Shown here: piece after piece, positions 25,544-38,700 of the stretch | Layout: every line of letters begins with the position of its first letter | Numbering within the stretch: the first letter of the stretch is position 1 | Origin: Dimorphilus gyrociliatus | Lineage: Eukaryota; Annelida; Polychaeta; Dinophilidae | Direction: 5' to 3' | Length of the DNA stretch: 64,000 bases | NCBI GenBank assembly: GCA_904063045.1 | Contig: CAJFCJ010000011.1 | Location: 806,001 to 870,000 of the forward strand | Made by a program: the position numbers and the translations under genes | Notes under the pieces: generated by a model | What the model saw: only the letters and a program-made list of their open reading frames with translations | What the model was told of the DNA's origin: nothing | The model's database searches: none

Positions 25544-28500
25544 CTATGAAGAATCTCCCAAGCCAACACCACTGGATATACATGCTGAACGTAGAAGGTC
25601 TATTTGATGAGAATCAGAATTTTCGGGTGAATTGGGAATAGAGTCCATTTCGTTGATTTCAATATGAGTACTGGCAATAATTTTAACATCTTCGTTGGTT
25701 TCTTTTTTTTGCAGCTTAATATCATAGAAGCATTTTTCTTCAAGCAATTTATTTAAATCAGTTACTTGATGAACAATATTGGTCTTTGAATTCGTTCTTT
25801 TCAGATTATCATAAAATGCTTTGTTTTTTGTTCTTTCAAATTTGCTTATTTTTTCGTCGAATGTTTTTGCTATATCATGTTTTCGTATTCTGCTTTTGAA
25901 AGGACATAGATCAATGTTCATCAGTTCAAGAAATTGGCTATCTTCTTCGACCCATTTTCGTCTAATATCGTCATACTCCATAAAATTCTTAGCATATTCT
26001 CGGCCATCCAGATTGTATTTTTCTTTGAACCTTATCATTATATTCCCAAAAGTTTGTGATCGTAAAATATCCCCAAGCTCTTCCAATAGGTTAACTTGAA
26101 AGAATATATACTCTATCGGTTCCTTTTCCCCTTCAAAAAATTGCAAAACACTTCCATGCTTAAGATTGGTCACATCGTAAAACGAACTTTTTGGTTCCAT
26201 CTAAAATAATACTCAATAAGAACAGAACACAGAAATATATTCAAAAAGGAATACAATACCGGTTTAGAATGGGTTTGCCTATTGTTTATACATTCTAATA
26301 ATAAACTTCCAAGTAACTTAGTAGTTAGTCTTTTCGAATTTTCACTCGCCAAGTGGATAGAATTATTATCTATTTTCATTTTTTCTCTAGCTAGTACTTG
26401 AAATGAATAACTATCTTCCTGTAATTTTATTACATTTAAAAAAGTTTATGTAAAAGAGTACTAACATCGACTAATAATAATGTTCCGTGAGTATTTTCAA
26501 CGTATTTTTCACCAGGACGTTTCACTCGTAATTTTCCATCATATTTACCTAAAAGTTATTGCAAGGGATAAATGTTATGTTGTAAAATGAAATTACTTAT
26601 GAATAGATCGACTGTGGGGTCCATAATGTACAGCCAATCTGTCAAATCATTTGTATTTAACAGGATCGCATAAAGGCGCTTCATGCCAGTTTCTGAAATT
26701 CAGGTTAAGAAAGCATTATTCGAAATATAAAACAAGACAGCTGTATATGTAAAAATTTCCAAAGCTTACTGTAGGCGTGCAATTCAATATCATCGGCAAT
26801 AGTACAAACAGGCTTATCTATACTCTTTGGGAAGTCTTGTTTAATTTGTAGTTTATTTCGTAAACTTTCTTTTGCTAGGCTTCTTATCGCTGCATTATCC
26901 AGCTTTTCAAGAGCATCATCTGAAAAATATATAATAGTAAACAAGTTTAATTTTATCAAATTGCAAATTATTATACCTAAATTTTGCACGTCATCTTGAT
27001 TACAGAGCTTATTCAATTCTTCAGTTATAAGGGCATTACTGATTGCAGTAGCACTCCCTGAAATTGTCAATTTATAAGAAATCATCTATGATAAACTTCA
27101 CATACCGAATTGTGAAATCGAAGGACTTTCAAATTTAGCAATTTCTCCTTTGGTAAATTTAGAAATGTTGCACCCCTGGATAAAGTATAGGCCTTGTTCT
27201 TCACAGTTGCTAATTTTTACATTGAAAAAGCTGTCCTCCAGATATTCTACAATTAGAATTCTAACCAGTTTTTGAATATCTGGATTATCATTAAAGCTTA
27301 TAAAGTTCGTCAATTTCAACCCAAGAATATGCAGAAAGAGTAGATTATCCAAAACCTCTTTACCATATTCATTTTTCACGTACTCCATCAGGTTTGCAAT
27401 ATATTCTGAAGAAGCTTCTTCATTATTTTCGTCCTCTTCTGATATAATGAGTAAATAACTTGCAGGTTTTCTAGAACCTTTTATCTCTACACAGGACTCA
27501 GATGTAATTAATTCGCTATTTTCAAAAGTTGTATTATTTTCTTTCATATCCATATCTACAATTTCCAAACTATGATCATCGCCGTCCATATCATAATCTG
27601 CATCAATTGCCTGAACCTCTGTTTCAAGAGCAATAATACTGTCAGCGTCTGATAGACATTTTGCATTGAATGCATACATGATTTCACGGCTTTTTTCAAA
27701 TGCAATTTCATTCTTAACTTCCTCTTCCCCCTTTCCTGTATTTTCAATTATCTCACTTAAAGATAGCATAACCTTGTCATATTCCTCGTCAGAATATTCT
27801 AATAATAATAGTTCTTCATTCATTGTTCCAAAAAATGGGAATCTTTCCTCTTGAGATTCTAGAAAGGAGTGAATATCTTCAGCAACAGAATTAATACAAT
27901 GTTCTTCATATTCTTGGACTTTTTCATTCTCATTCTGCAAGGAACTGGTGTCTCTTACAACATTTTCACGGTCGTCACTTAAACATTTTAAGTTTTCATA
28001 CAGCGTAAATTTTCTTTTAGCAAGTTTCCACGTGCTATTGAGTTGTTCTTTAAGATCCTCAATTGTGTAGGCATCTCCTACAAAAAATGTCTGATCTTCT
28101 GAGTTTGTTACAAGGCGTCTGAATTCATTTCGTTTATCACACTGTTGGAAAATTACCCATTCAACACTCTTCACATCTACGTCAGATAGTCCAAAAACTT
28201 TAATATATTCCCTTTCCTCTTCGGCGTTTCTGCTGTTTAGCGTGTTGGAAAAATATTCAAATAGACGTCTCTCTTCATCAGTAAACTCAACTTCCGATAA
28301 AATCCCTTCTTTATCAGACATCTCTAATGTTGACATTTTATTTATCTTTTCTAAATCAGTTAGATAGATATCTTCAAATATTGATCTCAATAGATTAGAA
28401 AATTCCCGAACAAACTCCTTTTCTTCTTCATAGTGAGAACTATATTTCTCTTTCTTTAATTTTTCTAATATATAATGCTCGAGTGTTGTGGCCACTAAAA

Positions 28501-31500
28501 GTTTTAAGTTTTTGGGATCAGTTTTGTACTTTTCTGTACTATTATGAAAATGAAAAGACGGATGGGGAATTTGATTCAAAGCCATAACCTTTAACTGAAG
28601 TTGTTTTAGTTTTATCATATTATCAGCCGCTTTAATCCAAGCACCTTTTCTTGCTTTGTCATGAATATTCAAAGAAAATAAGAGGCATTTAAAAGATTTT
28701 GTCAAGTTTGTAAATTCATTTTGAACGATGTGATAAGCTTGAAAGTCCAGGTTTTTTAACTCAGCGTCAATTGCCATCAATCTTTGTTTAAATTGAGAAA
28801 CTACTTCAGCTAAGTCAAAAGAGTCTGTGTTCAGTAGATAGTCGTAAATTTCTTGGAAAAGGTTATTCCATTCAATTACGTTGTCTTCCATGACGTTAAC
28901 ATTAAGGATAACATTAGAGGTAACATTGTGTTCTATTTTATTACAATTTGTTTGAGTATTAAATCCTTTAGAAAGTTTAGTAAATTCATCTTTGGATCTT
29001 GTGTATGAAAATGCTATTAAAATTTCTGCCTCAGACTCAAATCTATCAATAAAACTTAAGTTAGCATGAGCAGAATTTTCTCTAGAAAATGAGCAAATAT
29101 AGCGTGTTATATTCCAAATAAATTGATTTGTGAAGAAAGTCGTCATATGGTAGTCTAATAGTTCAGCTTCTTCAAAAAGTAGATCTACTTGATCAATTAG
29201 CTCTTTTAATCTTAATCCCAATTCTTCTTCATAATTTTTCAAATCATTAAATAGATGACGAAATTTTTGTCTTACAAACTTGAGTATTACTCTTTCGTTG
29301 AATACTATAGTATTATCTTTCTTTGAAACTTCAACACAATGTACTACGTTGTTGCAACTAATAGAATATCCAGAAGTGTGTGCTTCCTCCATGATAGCCT
29401 TGAAGCTCGCATCAGTCGTTTTTAAGGGGTATAAGCCTTTTTTATCCACCACTTTTTGTCTGCCATATCGAAACCGATAATAAATTTCTATGTTGTCCAT
29501 TTGCTTAATAAAATTTTTAGGAATTGGGTTCAATGTCATATTTACTCTAAATTGTGTTTCAGTTGGAGAGTTTTGTTGCAGGCTATCACAGTTCAACGAA
29601 CCGTTATTGTTCGTTAGCTCTTCATTGAAAGAAATATCCTCCATTAGCGATGATTTTGGTATAAAATGAATATCTCCATCTGTCGTTTCAAATTCTTCCA
29701 AATTGGGTAATGAGTCTAAATAGAGTTTTATTTCTTTTGGTGGTTGGTTCAAAGTTTGAGCAATTTTTTCCAAGCGCAAAATAATTTGAAAAATTTTCTT
29801 CCAGATCTCTCTTTTTTCAGGTTCAGATGGTTTAGGTTGGCAACAAAGTGACTCCTTTTTAATGAAAAATTTAATAATGTCGTAAAATTGATTGCCTGCT
29901 TCTTCTTTCAATTGTTGCTCCTCTCTTTTGCTGAGCAATTTAATATCTCTGACAATCTCAGTATCATTTCTTTCATAACCTATTCTTCTTGAATGATCGA
30001 TAATCTAAAATGTACTTTTAAATGAATTTTAATCTTAAAAATTTCAAATTTCGTACCTGCCCACAGTTTCTTACAGCTAGGTCCGACCCAGTGAGAACTT
30101 CCTTTAATAAATTCTGACGAGTTCTGGAATCATCTAGACGCTCAATAACGCAGCGAAAATAGCTTTCACTTCCTGGTAAATCCGGATTACGAAAAGATTC
30201 TTTCTTATTTTCGAATTGAATAGTGATTGCACCTAGTTTTTTGTATTCTTTACAGAGCTTTTCACAAAATTGCTTTGTAATATCATTTAGATCACTTTTC
30301 TCGACGGTAATTGACCTTGCCTTCTCGTTAAGAAGAGAATTGGATTCCTATAGCACAATATTAAAAAATTTAATTTCTTTTCAGAATAATTTCACTTACC
30401 ACAACATGTCTATGGCAGATAAAGCTTGTTGTTTTATAAGTTCTAGGAGGAATACAGCAATCCAAATGATAAGAGTTATCGCATTTAATGCATTTATTTG
30501 TATCTGGTGAAGAGCATACTCTGAAATTTAAAGATTTTGAATCGCTTTTTCATATTCATAAACCTCATATTTTAAGTAATTAATATAATGTTAATTAAGT
30601 TGAAATTACGATGCTCAATACTATACATATACTATATATTTCTTTTAATTGAGTCAAATGCTCACTTTCGACAAACTGGACAGACTACTAGTCCTCTGAC
30701 ATTTGAACTCATTTCTTTAATTCCTATGGAATGTTCGCTTGGTTTCTTATTTTTGCGGTCAAATTTCCGTTTTCGTTCTTTAGGATTTGAACTTTAGTAA
30801 ATATTTAAAATAAAATATTATCTAAGTACTTTTTTTATCTTTTCCACTTTCATTCAGGAGATCATTCATTATATTTTCAAACGATGAAGGATTCCAATTA
30901 GCAAAGAACCTAGCTGATAATTCATCATTTCCAAATATTTGTTGCGTTGCTAGATGCTACAAAGGGTATCAAGTATTATTTTGGGGCCATCATTAAACTT
31001 ATACTCAAAAAAGACCTAACTGCTACCTGTAATAGAATCAAATTATCATACATTTTCACATCATTATCCTGTTTAAAAAAAGGAAGAAAAAAAATAGAGT
31101 AAAATATTAAAACACTTATTATTCAGATAAATTAGGAAAACCGACTGTAATATTGTTGAATTCATTTTCCCTTAAAACTTCAAAATCAGATGCTGTATAA
31201 AAAATTATATATGAAATTAATTAATTCATTCATTGAGAAACCTACTCTTTTTATCATTGTTGTTTGATTTATCTTCAAATATATCAGCAAGGTAGTTGTT
31301 ATCTAATTCAGCTTCTGCAGCAGAAGGAGAAAAATGTTGCCAAAGAAGGGAAAGTTCTTTCTTACGGCTGAGGTAGTAAGCGTCGTCAAATTTGATATTC
31401 TGAAACATTAATACTTTTGATGAACTTAACATTTCTTTCATTTTACATACCGAAATTGGTCCTTGACATTTGCTACATAACCAACTCAAAGGATCAGTTT

Positions 31501-31738
31501 GTGGTGGATTCCTAGGTGAATTTTTTTAACAGAATAAATTATAATTGGCTTAAGGAAAATATTAAAATTCTTACATGCAATATCCATGAATTGAGGCAGG
31601 ACATTTTTCACAAAATGTAAGCCTATCTCCTTTACCACACGAGCAACATCCTTCTTCATGTTTAAAATCTAAATGTTTAACCTCTTTCTTCTTTCGTCTG
31701 CCTCCTGACGAGCCCTGGGCTTGTTCCTGATGGATCAT
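25544..31738 (-). CDS. PHF12-like nuclear protein with two PHD fingers
   Basis: Resembles PHF12/Pf1, a chromatin reader in Sin3-HDAC complexes. Sixteen exons, transcript order: 31738-31575, 31511-31451, 31399-31246, 31192-31146, 31068-31027, 30956-30830, 30777-30666, 30520-30400, 30347-30057, 30004-27106, 27057-26977, 26919-26770, 26692-26597, 26548-26466, 26418-26260, 26200-25544; 5244 nt, 1747 aa. PHD1 (~31-72): CCSCGKGDRLTFCEKCPASI, then HGYC, NPPQTD and WLCSKC. A basic linker KRKRKFDRKNKK leads to PHD2 (~231-273): CPVCRKVC, CIKCDNSYHLDCCIPP, FICHRHVV. The order PHD - basic linker - PHD matches PHF12. Residues ~373-1339 come from one 2.9-kb exon, acidic and helical, with no similarity I recognise. 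The C-terminal segment YDGKLRVKRPGEKY...HGTLLLVDEDSYSFQVL could be the degenerate FHA domain of PHF12. The start is uncertain; upstream exons may exist. Confidence 0.68.
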
Positions 31739-32789
31739 TAGGTATACATTGAAATTGTTCTATCCATTTTTATTATAACAAACGCCCACCATTTTCTGAA
31801 AAGTTATGATTTGGAAGAAATACAGTAAATAATATCGGGTTATCTGCAAAGCAGCTCAGTACTCTATTACGGTTTTTCCGAAATATTGTATATTATCGCT
31901 CAAAGTTGGAATAAAATTCATTCCCTGCAAAGGCAAGAGACATTCTTGTATTATTACTCCAAGAGATATATGATAGAGCAATTTTAAATATATTGCTACC
32001 TGTCTAAATAAAATTTGAGCTACTAGAAAGTCGCACAAAAAGCTCAAATTTTAAGAAGTATAGTAAATATCGCACTACATTCCGAATGAAACCAAGATTT
32101 TGGTTGGGTTGACTATCAGGACAATAAACTGTTCACCAAAAGATTTTTTTTAAAATAAAAAGTGTATTTCATGGAAAAAAAATATAGTTATATTTTCCTA
32201 CCGAAATAAATATAATTTAAATTAAAAAAAAATCAGATATATAATTTTATTGTGATTTCTTTTGTTTTTAGAATAATTTAGTTTCTCGCGTAAGTTCCTT
32301 ATACCATATAAATAGGGATATTGAATGTACACCAAAAACTAACATTAAGCTATAACATTTAACAACTGTTAGGGTTGTAACTATGAAATAATTTAAAGTT
32401 TAATTGATAATTTTGGCGGTTTGTTCTAGAAGGACTTTCAGACCTCTAACGCTGAAAAATTGTAAATTTTAATGAACAAATTTAAGTGATGAAAGTATAT
32501 GTTAAAATTGCATCAATACTTTTTATTTATTATCTTGCTTCATCATTTTTAAACTGAGTATAATAATCCCTGATACAGTGGCGTTACCAAGCGGGAGGTT
32601 CATTTCCTCTCAACTATCCGCTACTTGATATTATATTAACCGCAAGGTTCGCTGCTGTCGAAATGTTTTCATGATTTCAAAATCTTGACCTTAACTATCT
32701 TTGTATGGGTCAATAGCAGACGATTCTCAAAACTACCAGTTACTAGTCCATTTATTACAGCAGCATTTTGGCAAAATAGCGGTTTTACC
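31739..32789. promoter_or_regulatory. Divergent region between PHF12-like gene and AFG3L2
   Basis: About 1 kb between divergent genes. It should hold both promoters and possibly a 5' exon of the PHF12-like gene: a minus-strand stretch near 31860-31785 is open and ends in a GTGGGC donor, but it does not join in phase to the next exon. No defined element seen. Confidence 0.4.
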
Positions 32790-35393
32790 ATGTCCTTCTT
32801 ACAAGGATTACGACGAATTCATTTTATAAATCATTGCAAATACACCTTTTTATCAGAAAGGTCTTTCAAGAGTAAATTCTTTAAATCAGTATCGTCGATC
32901 GGACTGTACAAGCATTTAATGAAATCTAAAGGTGACGTGCCGAAAGGCTTTGAAAAATACTTCCCTGAAACGCAGAAAAACCCTCTAAAAAAGTCTTCTA
33001 ATAAGAAAAAAGATGGTAAAAAATCAACCTCATTTGGTCAGGATAATAATCCATTTTCATTCAAGTTCGGTGAGAAAGGGAGCTCAGGTGGTGGAGATCC
33101 CAATACAAATCTATACTTTTATCTCTTCGCCTCCGGAGTTGCCATTTTAGGTTTTGTTGGACTTCATCAAGGTCAATATAAAGAAATAACTTGGAGAGAA
33201 TTCATAAATAATTATTTGAATAGAGGAAGCGTGGAAAAACTTGAGGTATTTCTATGTCTTTGCCCATAAGTATATGCTAAAAGTTTATTAATTCTAGTCA
33301 CTGACATAAGATGTTATTATTTATAGGTTATCAACAAACGATGGGTTAGAGTAAAGTTTCAACCTGGTTACCAAACAGATGGCAATCATACAGTATGGTT
33401 TAATATTGGAAGTGTTGAATCTTTTGAGAGAAATTTGGAAAATGCACAATTAGATATGAATATCGAACCCTCTAGTTTTGTTAACGTTGTCTATAAAAGT
33501 GAAACTGAATTGGCATCTCTCCTCACGTCGTCTTTGAATATAATACTTCCATTAGCTTTCATTTTTTGGCTTATAAAAAGGTCATCCAATATGCTGGGGG
33601 GAGGGAAACCAGGATCATCTGGTAGAGGAGCTGGGGGACTTTTTGGATTTGGTCAAAGTACCGCTAAAGTCCTCCAGGAGGATGTAGGGGTTCGATTTGC
33701 TGATGTAGCTGGATGCGAAGAAGCAAAATTGGAAATAATGGAATTTGTTAATTTTTTAAAACGACCTCAACAATATACTGATTTAGGAGCAAAAATTCCC
33801 AAAGGAGCCCTCTTAACTGGTCTGTAATATGAAATAGTACTCTCAATGATTTAAATTACTAACTTTAAACTGAAAATAGGTCCACCGGGTACGGGGAAAA
33901 CTCTTCTGGCAAAAGCAACAGCTGGAGAAGCAAATGTTCCATTTATAACAGTTTCAGGATCGGAATTCCTTGAAATGTTTGTCGGAGTTGGTCCTTCTCG
34001 AGTTCGTGATATGTTCACTACAGCAAGAAAGAATGCTCCTTGTATATTGTTTATTGATGAAATTGATGCAGTTGGTCGAAAGAGAGGAGGTAAAGGCTTT
34101 GGTGGTCATTCAGAGCAAGAGAATACTCTTAACCAACTATTAGTTGAAATGGATGGTTTCACGCCACAAACTAACGTAGTTGTGTTGGCTGCCACCAACC
34201 GAATTGATATATTAGATCCAGCTCTTTTGAGACCTGGACGGTTTGATCGACAAATCTATGTCGCCTCGCCTGATATAAAAGGTCGAGCTTCAATATTTAA
34301 AGTTCATCTTAAAGCACTGAAAACTGATGTAGACAAAAATGATCTTTCTCGGAAAATGGCTGCTTTAACACCCGGTTATTATTCCTATCTTTTTGAATGA
34401 CTTTCCCATAATTTATGATTTTGTTAGGTTTTAGCGGAGCTGATATTGCAAACGTCTGTAATGAAGCCGCCTTGATTGCTGCACGTGACTCGAATGAGTC
34501 AATATTGATGAAACACTTTGAGCAAGCAATAGAACGCGTTATAGCTGGACTGGAGAAAAAAACCCAAGTTCTTCAACCAGAGGAGAAGCAAACTGTTGCT
34601 TATCACGAAGCAGGACACGCAGTGGCTGGATGGTATTTACAATATGCTGATCCCCTCCTGAAAGTCTCTATTATACCCAGAGGAAAAGGTATAGCAAAAT
34701 TCAGTGTTTTAGTTTCTACTTAGATAAAAAATATTTAAGGTCTTGGCTATGCGCAATATCTCCCAAAGGAACAATATCTTTACACTAAAGAGCAGCTTTT
34801 TCATCAAATGTGCATGACTTTAGGAGGGAGGGTAGCGGAGGAGATATTTTTCAAACGTATTACATCAGGAGCACAAGATGATTTAAGAAAAGTTACTAAG
34901 AATGCCTATACTCAAATTGCTCAACTGGGTATGAATGATAGAGTTGGGCAAGTATCTTTTGATTTACCTACTCCAGGAGATATGACTTTAGACAAGCCTT
35001 ATTCGGAAGAAACTGCACGAATTATAGACGAAGAAGTTAGGAAGTTAATTCAAAATGCACATAAGCAAACTACTGAATTATTAACAAAGTATAAAGATGA
35101 TGTTGAGAAGGTAAACTGTATGCTCACAATTTGTAATTATACATTTTCTATAGAACATTATTTCGTGCCAGGTAGCCGTAAAGTTGTTAGAGCAAGAAAA
35201 ATTAGATAAAGAAGATCTTGTTAAGTTATTGGGTGATAGACCTTTTGCTGAAAAAACTACTTATGAAGAATTTGTTTCCGGTACTGGATCTTTTGAGGAG
35301 GATACAACGCTGCCAGAGGGTCTGAAGAATTGGAATAAAGAAGAGGGTGAACAAGATGAAAAAGAAGAACAAGAACAAGATTCAAAGTCTTGA
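32790..35393 (+). CDS. AFG3L2: Mitochondrial m-AAA protease subunit AFG3L2-like
   Basis: An ATP-driven zinc protease of the inner mitochondrial membrane, facing the matrix, for membrane-protein quality control and ribosome maturation. Exons: 32790-33245, 33327-33819, 33880-34374, 34428-34688, 34740-35110, 35172-35393; 765 aa. The N terminus is basic and suitable for mitochondrial import. Two TM segments flank the intermembrane domain ([33 protein letters not shown]). The AAA module has Walker A GPPGTGKT, Walker [13 protein letters not shown], and the second region of homology RPGRFDRQI. The metalloprotease motif is HEAGH (in [13 protein letters not shown]). The acidic Gln/Glu-rich tail matches AFG3L2 better than paraplegin. 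The ATG at 32790 is the first in frame; upstream extension would need a TTG. AATAAA at 35427-35432. Confidence 0.96.
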
Positions 35394-35426
35394 AGTTTTC
35401 AGAATTCACTTCTTAAAAACTGTATA

Positions 35427-35432
35427 AATAAA
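35427..35432 (+). terminator. Poly(A) signal of AFG3L2
   Basis: AATAAA 33 bp after the stop codon; the UBR gene starts about 280 bp downstream. Confidence 0.6.
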
Positions 35433-35708
35433 ATTGTTGAAATTTTTTATATATAATAAGATTTTCATTGTTAATAATAACATATGTTGTTGATCAAGTT
35501 AAGATTCAAGGTACTCTTACATTCACTTATAAATTTATTTAACATGATTAGCACGAAACATCTACGCAATATTTAATTATATATATACTTTTTTACTTAT
35601 AAATCTTCTTTATTGGGGAGGAAAGATTAGATTATGTCTAGTAGTTTAGAGATGTGAATTTGGTAGCCATTGACAACGACAATTTCCGGTTTCAGCCTAC
35701 ATTACAAG

Positions 35709-38700
35709 ATGGCGTACAAACTGCGAGAAGCTCCTGATCTTTTACAGAACGGTAATAAAAAGAATATCACAGCTGAATTTAAAAATAAACTGAAACAAGA
35801 AAACGGAAAAGAATTTGTTGAATATGTGCTTAGTGTCCTTTTCGAATATCCACTTTGTATTCCAGAAGGAGAGGTGATTGATTGGTGTGATATACTGATT
35901 GCGGATGGAAATAGTTTTGAAGAATTTTCAAAAATAGGTTAGTGAATTTAAATTTATGAGTGATATGACAACTAGCAGTAATAGATTATCGTCCATGCCT
36001 AATACATCAATGACTGATCGTTATTTAGTAGTTTATATATTTAAATTTGAGTAATTTTAAAATTATCTTATTTTGAATCGGCACCAGTCCTACCAAAATT
36101 TCTATAATATTCTAATTATTATGTGTTTTAATGAAAGAAATCTCTTTTTGTGATATACGATCAATTATAATGTGACTGGATTATATTACCTGATTATTTT
36201 GCAACAAGAAAAATTAATATAACACCTCAAATTATTGAGTCTTTTTTATTTTTTTGACTTAACTTTATTCTTATTTCCTTGAATAGTGAAAAAATTCGAT
36301 GATTCACCAACTTGTGGTCTTGTGTGGACGAGTAACTTTGTAGCATATCGCTGTCGAACATGTGGCATCAGTCCTTGTATGTCTCTTTGCGCTGATTGTT
36401 TTAATGCTGCTGATCACTCAGGACATGATTATAATATGTTTCGAAGTCAGGCAGGCGGAGCTTGTGATTGTGGAGATGGAACTGTAATGCACAAGAAGGG
36501 CTTTTGTCCAAGACATGGCCCTGGACGTCCATCTAGATGCCAACAAATTCCATCGGACTTGTTACTGTTACCACGAGTAGTTTTACCTAAGCTACTCCAG
36601 TCAATAATAATCCGCATCAGACAAATCTCCGCAACAGCAGGGGATGAATATGAGTCCCTGGACGAATTTTCCAATCGATTGATTGAAGTAAGAAACATTA
36701 TTTATGATTTTGAATTGCTAAGTGAGATTCATGTTTTGCAGATAGTTCAAAAGCTTTTAGATACAGGGACAGTTCTAAGGTCCCTGATTAGTCAAATATT
36801 TATTGATCAAGAGTTATACAAGAATATTAATAGAGGAGATTTGACAAGTGAGAATCAACAACATGCAGCCAAAGCATACCAAAACTATCTTCAGGAAAAA
36901 AAATCTCTCAGCAGTCTAAAGATACCAATGGAATTTGCTAATGTTGCAAATTTAGAAGATAATTTAAATCATATCTGCATATTAGATGAACTAATGTTTT
37001 GGATGGTTAAATATGATTTCCCCCAGAACATTGTCACTCTTATATTATCTATTTTACCAGATAAAGAGTATAAAAATGCCTTTTTACGAGCTTTCATTAT
37101 GCACTATTCACGAACTGCAGCCATTTTAGAACAACCCAGGCAAAAAAAGCATATCGCAAATAGAGTAGTTCATATATCTGTTCAAATTCTTAGTCCTGAA
37201 GAATTAGCAATGAAATTAGTGAGAGACTGGTCTTTGTTACATCGAATGACTGGAGCCCTCAATTCTATGCTTGTTAAAACATACGAACCGATATCTGAAG
37301 ATATAACTGAACTTAAGGTTAGAATTTTAAAAATTTAGCATATCCTAAAAATTCACATGATAATAAGAATATAAGATTTTTAATATCTTAAAAGTAATCA
37401 AAACATGTTACAGGTAATAAATTGCGATAAACCTGTGATGAAGGAACATTGCTTTTGGCCCATTATATCTGATTTTATAAACGTATTATCCCACCGTCCT
37501 GCAGCTTTAACTTTTATGACTGACAATGTCTTGATATCCTTTTGGATGGCTTTTGTTTCAAAGATTCAGGCAGTGAATATCAATACAAGAGAAACTAAAA
37601 CCCATGTTGAAATAGAGCAGGATACTTACTATTCAGCATACAACGCAGAGCTAGAGATTGCCGCCAGTCCTATGTGGTGTTTAGCAGTTCAATGCGATCA
37701 AAAATCACTCGGAGCAGCGAAAAATGTTCTACATCATTCTCTGGTCAATCTATTAAAATGGCTGGATGCATTAAAAATCAAGCCCAACACCAAGCTAAAC
37801 CCCCTTAAAGTCACTTTTCATCTACCCTTGCATAGATATGTTGCCGTTTTCTTTCACACTTTGACAAAGATTCAAGCTGAAAAAACCAATTTAGTGCAAT
37901 TTTTAGCTGAAAATGGTTTAAAAATTGATATTATTGAACTTTTAATTATCCATCCTTTAAATGTTCAGATCAGCTGCGCAGAAATCGCGACTGATATGTG
38001 GAATTTGAATGGATTACAAATTAAAGGTCAGGCTATGACATACAAACAAACGCATTTTTGTAACTCGATGGCAGATCCAGATCTTTATTTATTACAATTG
38101 GCTAGTTGCTGTTTACAACCTGATCATATCATTACAATGATACTAGAGCGATTTCATGTTCTAGAACTTTTAAGCATGGGAGAATCAACTTCAAATTTTC
38201 TCAAAAAGGAGCATTATCAGCCAATTATCGAGGCAGCTCTGACATTGTTGGCTACAATTTTGTCCAATCGAACAATGGTTGGTCTTAAAGAGGAGGAAAT
38301 TATTAAAAATGAAGTCGTAGCACTTTTATCAATGAACAACCGAACCTTTTCCCAATTAGCAGAGCTAATACCTGAAAAATGTGGAGTGTCTACTATGGAA
38401 ACCCCAAAAATTAAGAAACCACTATCTGAAGTTGCTACCTTCATACCACCAAATCTCTCTCCTTATGGCTTGGGTGGTCTACATCAAGGAAATTATGTTC
38501 CTAGTTCAGCTACTTGGCTCAATTTATTTGATCCCATTTTTACTTGTCATAGATCACTGGCCAGAAGAGATTATCAAAATTCATTAAATAGGTTTTTTCA
38601 ATATTTATATCAAAATAATTTTCTTTATACTTCTGTTTTCAGATTCACTAAGTTTGTTAAAACAGAAAATTTATATTCATCAGTCTGTTCTCCATGGCCT

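Noticed and set aside
31856-32047. 63-codon minus-strand frame upstream of the PHF12-like gene
   Set aside because: No similarity, and it does not splice in phase to the first PHD exon.
32685-32789. Longer AFG3L2 N terminus
   Set aside because: No ATG in this stretch; the frame is open only by chance from a TTG.
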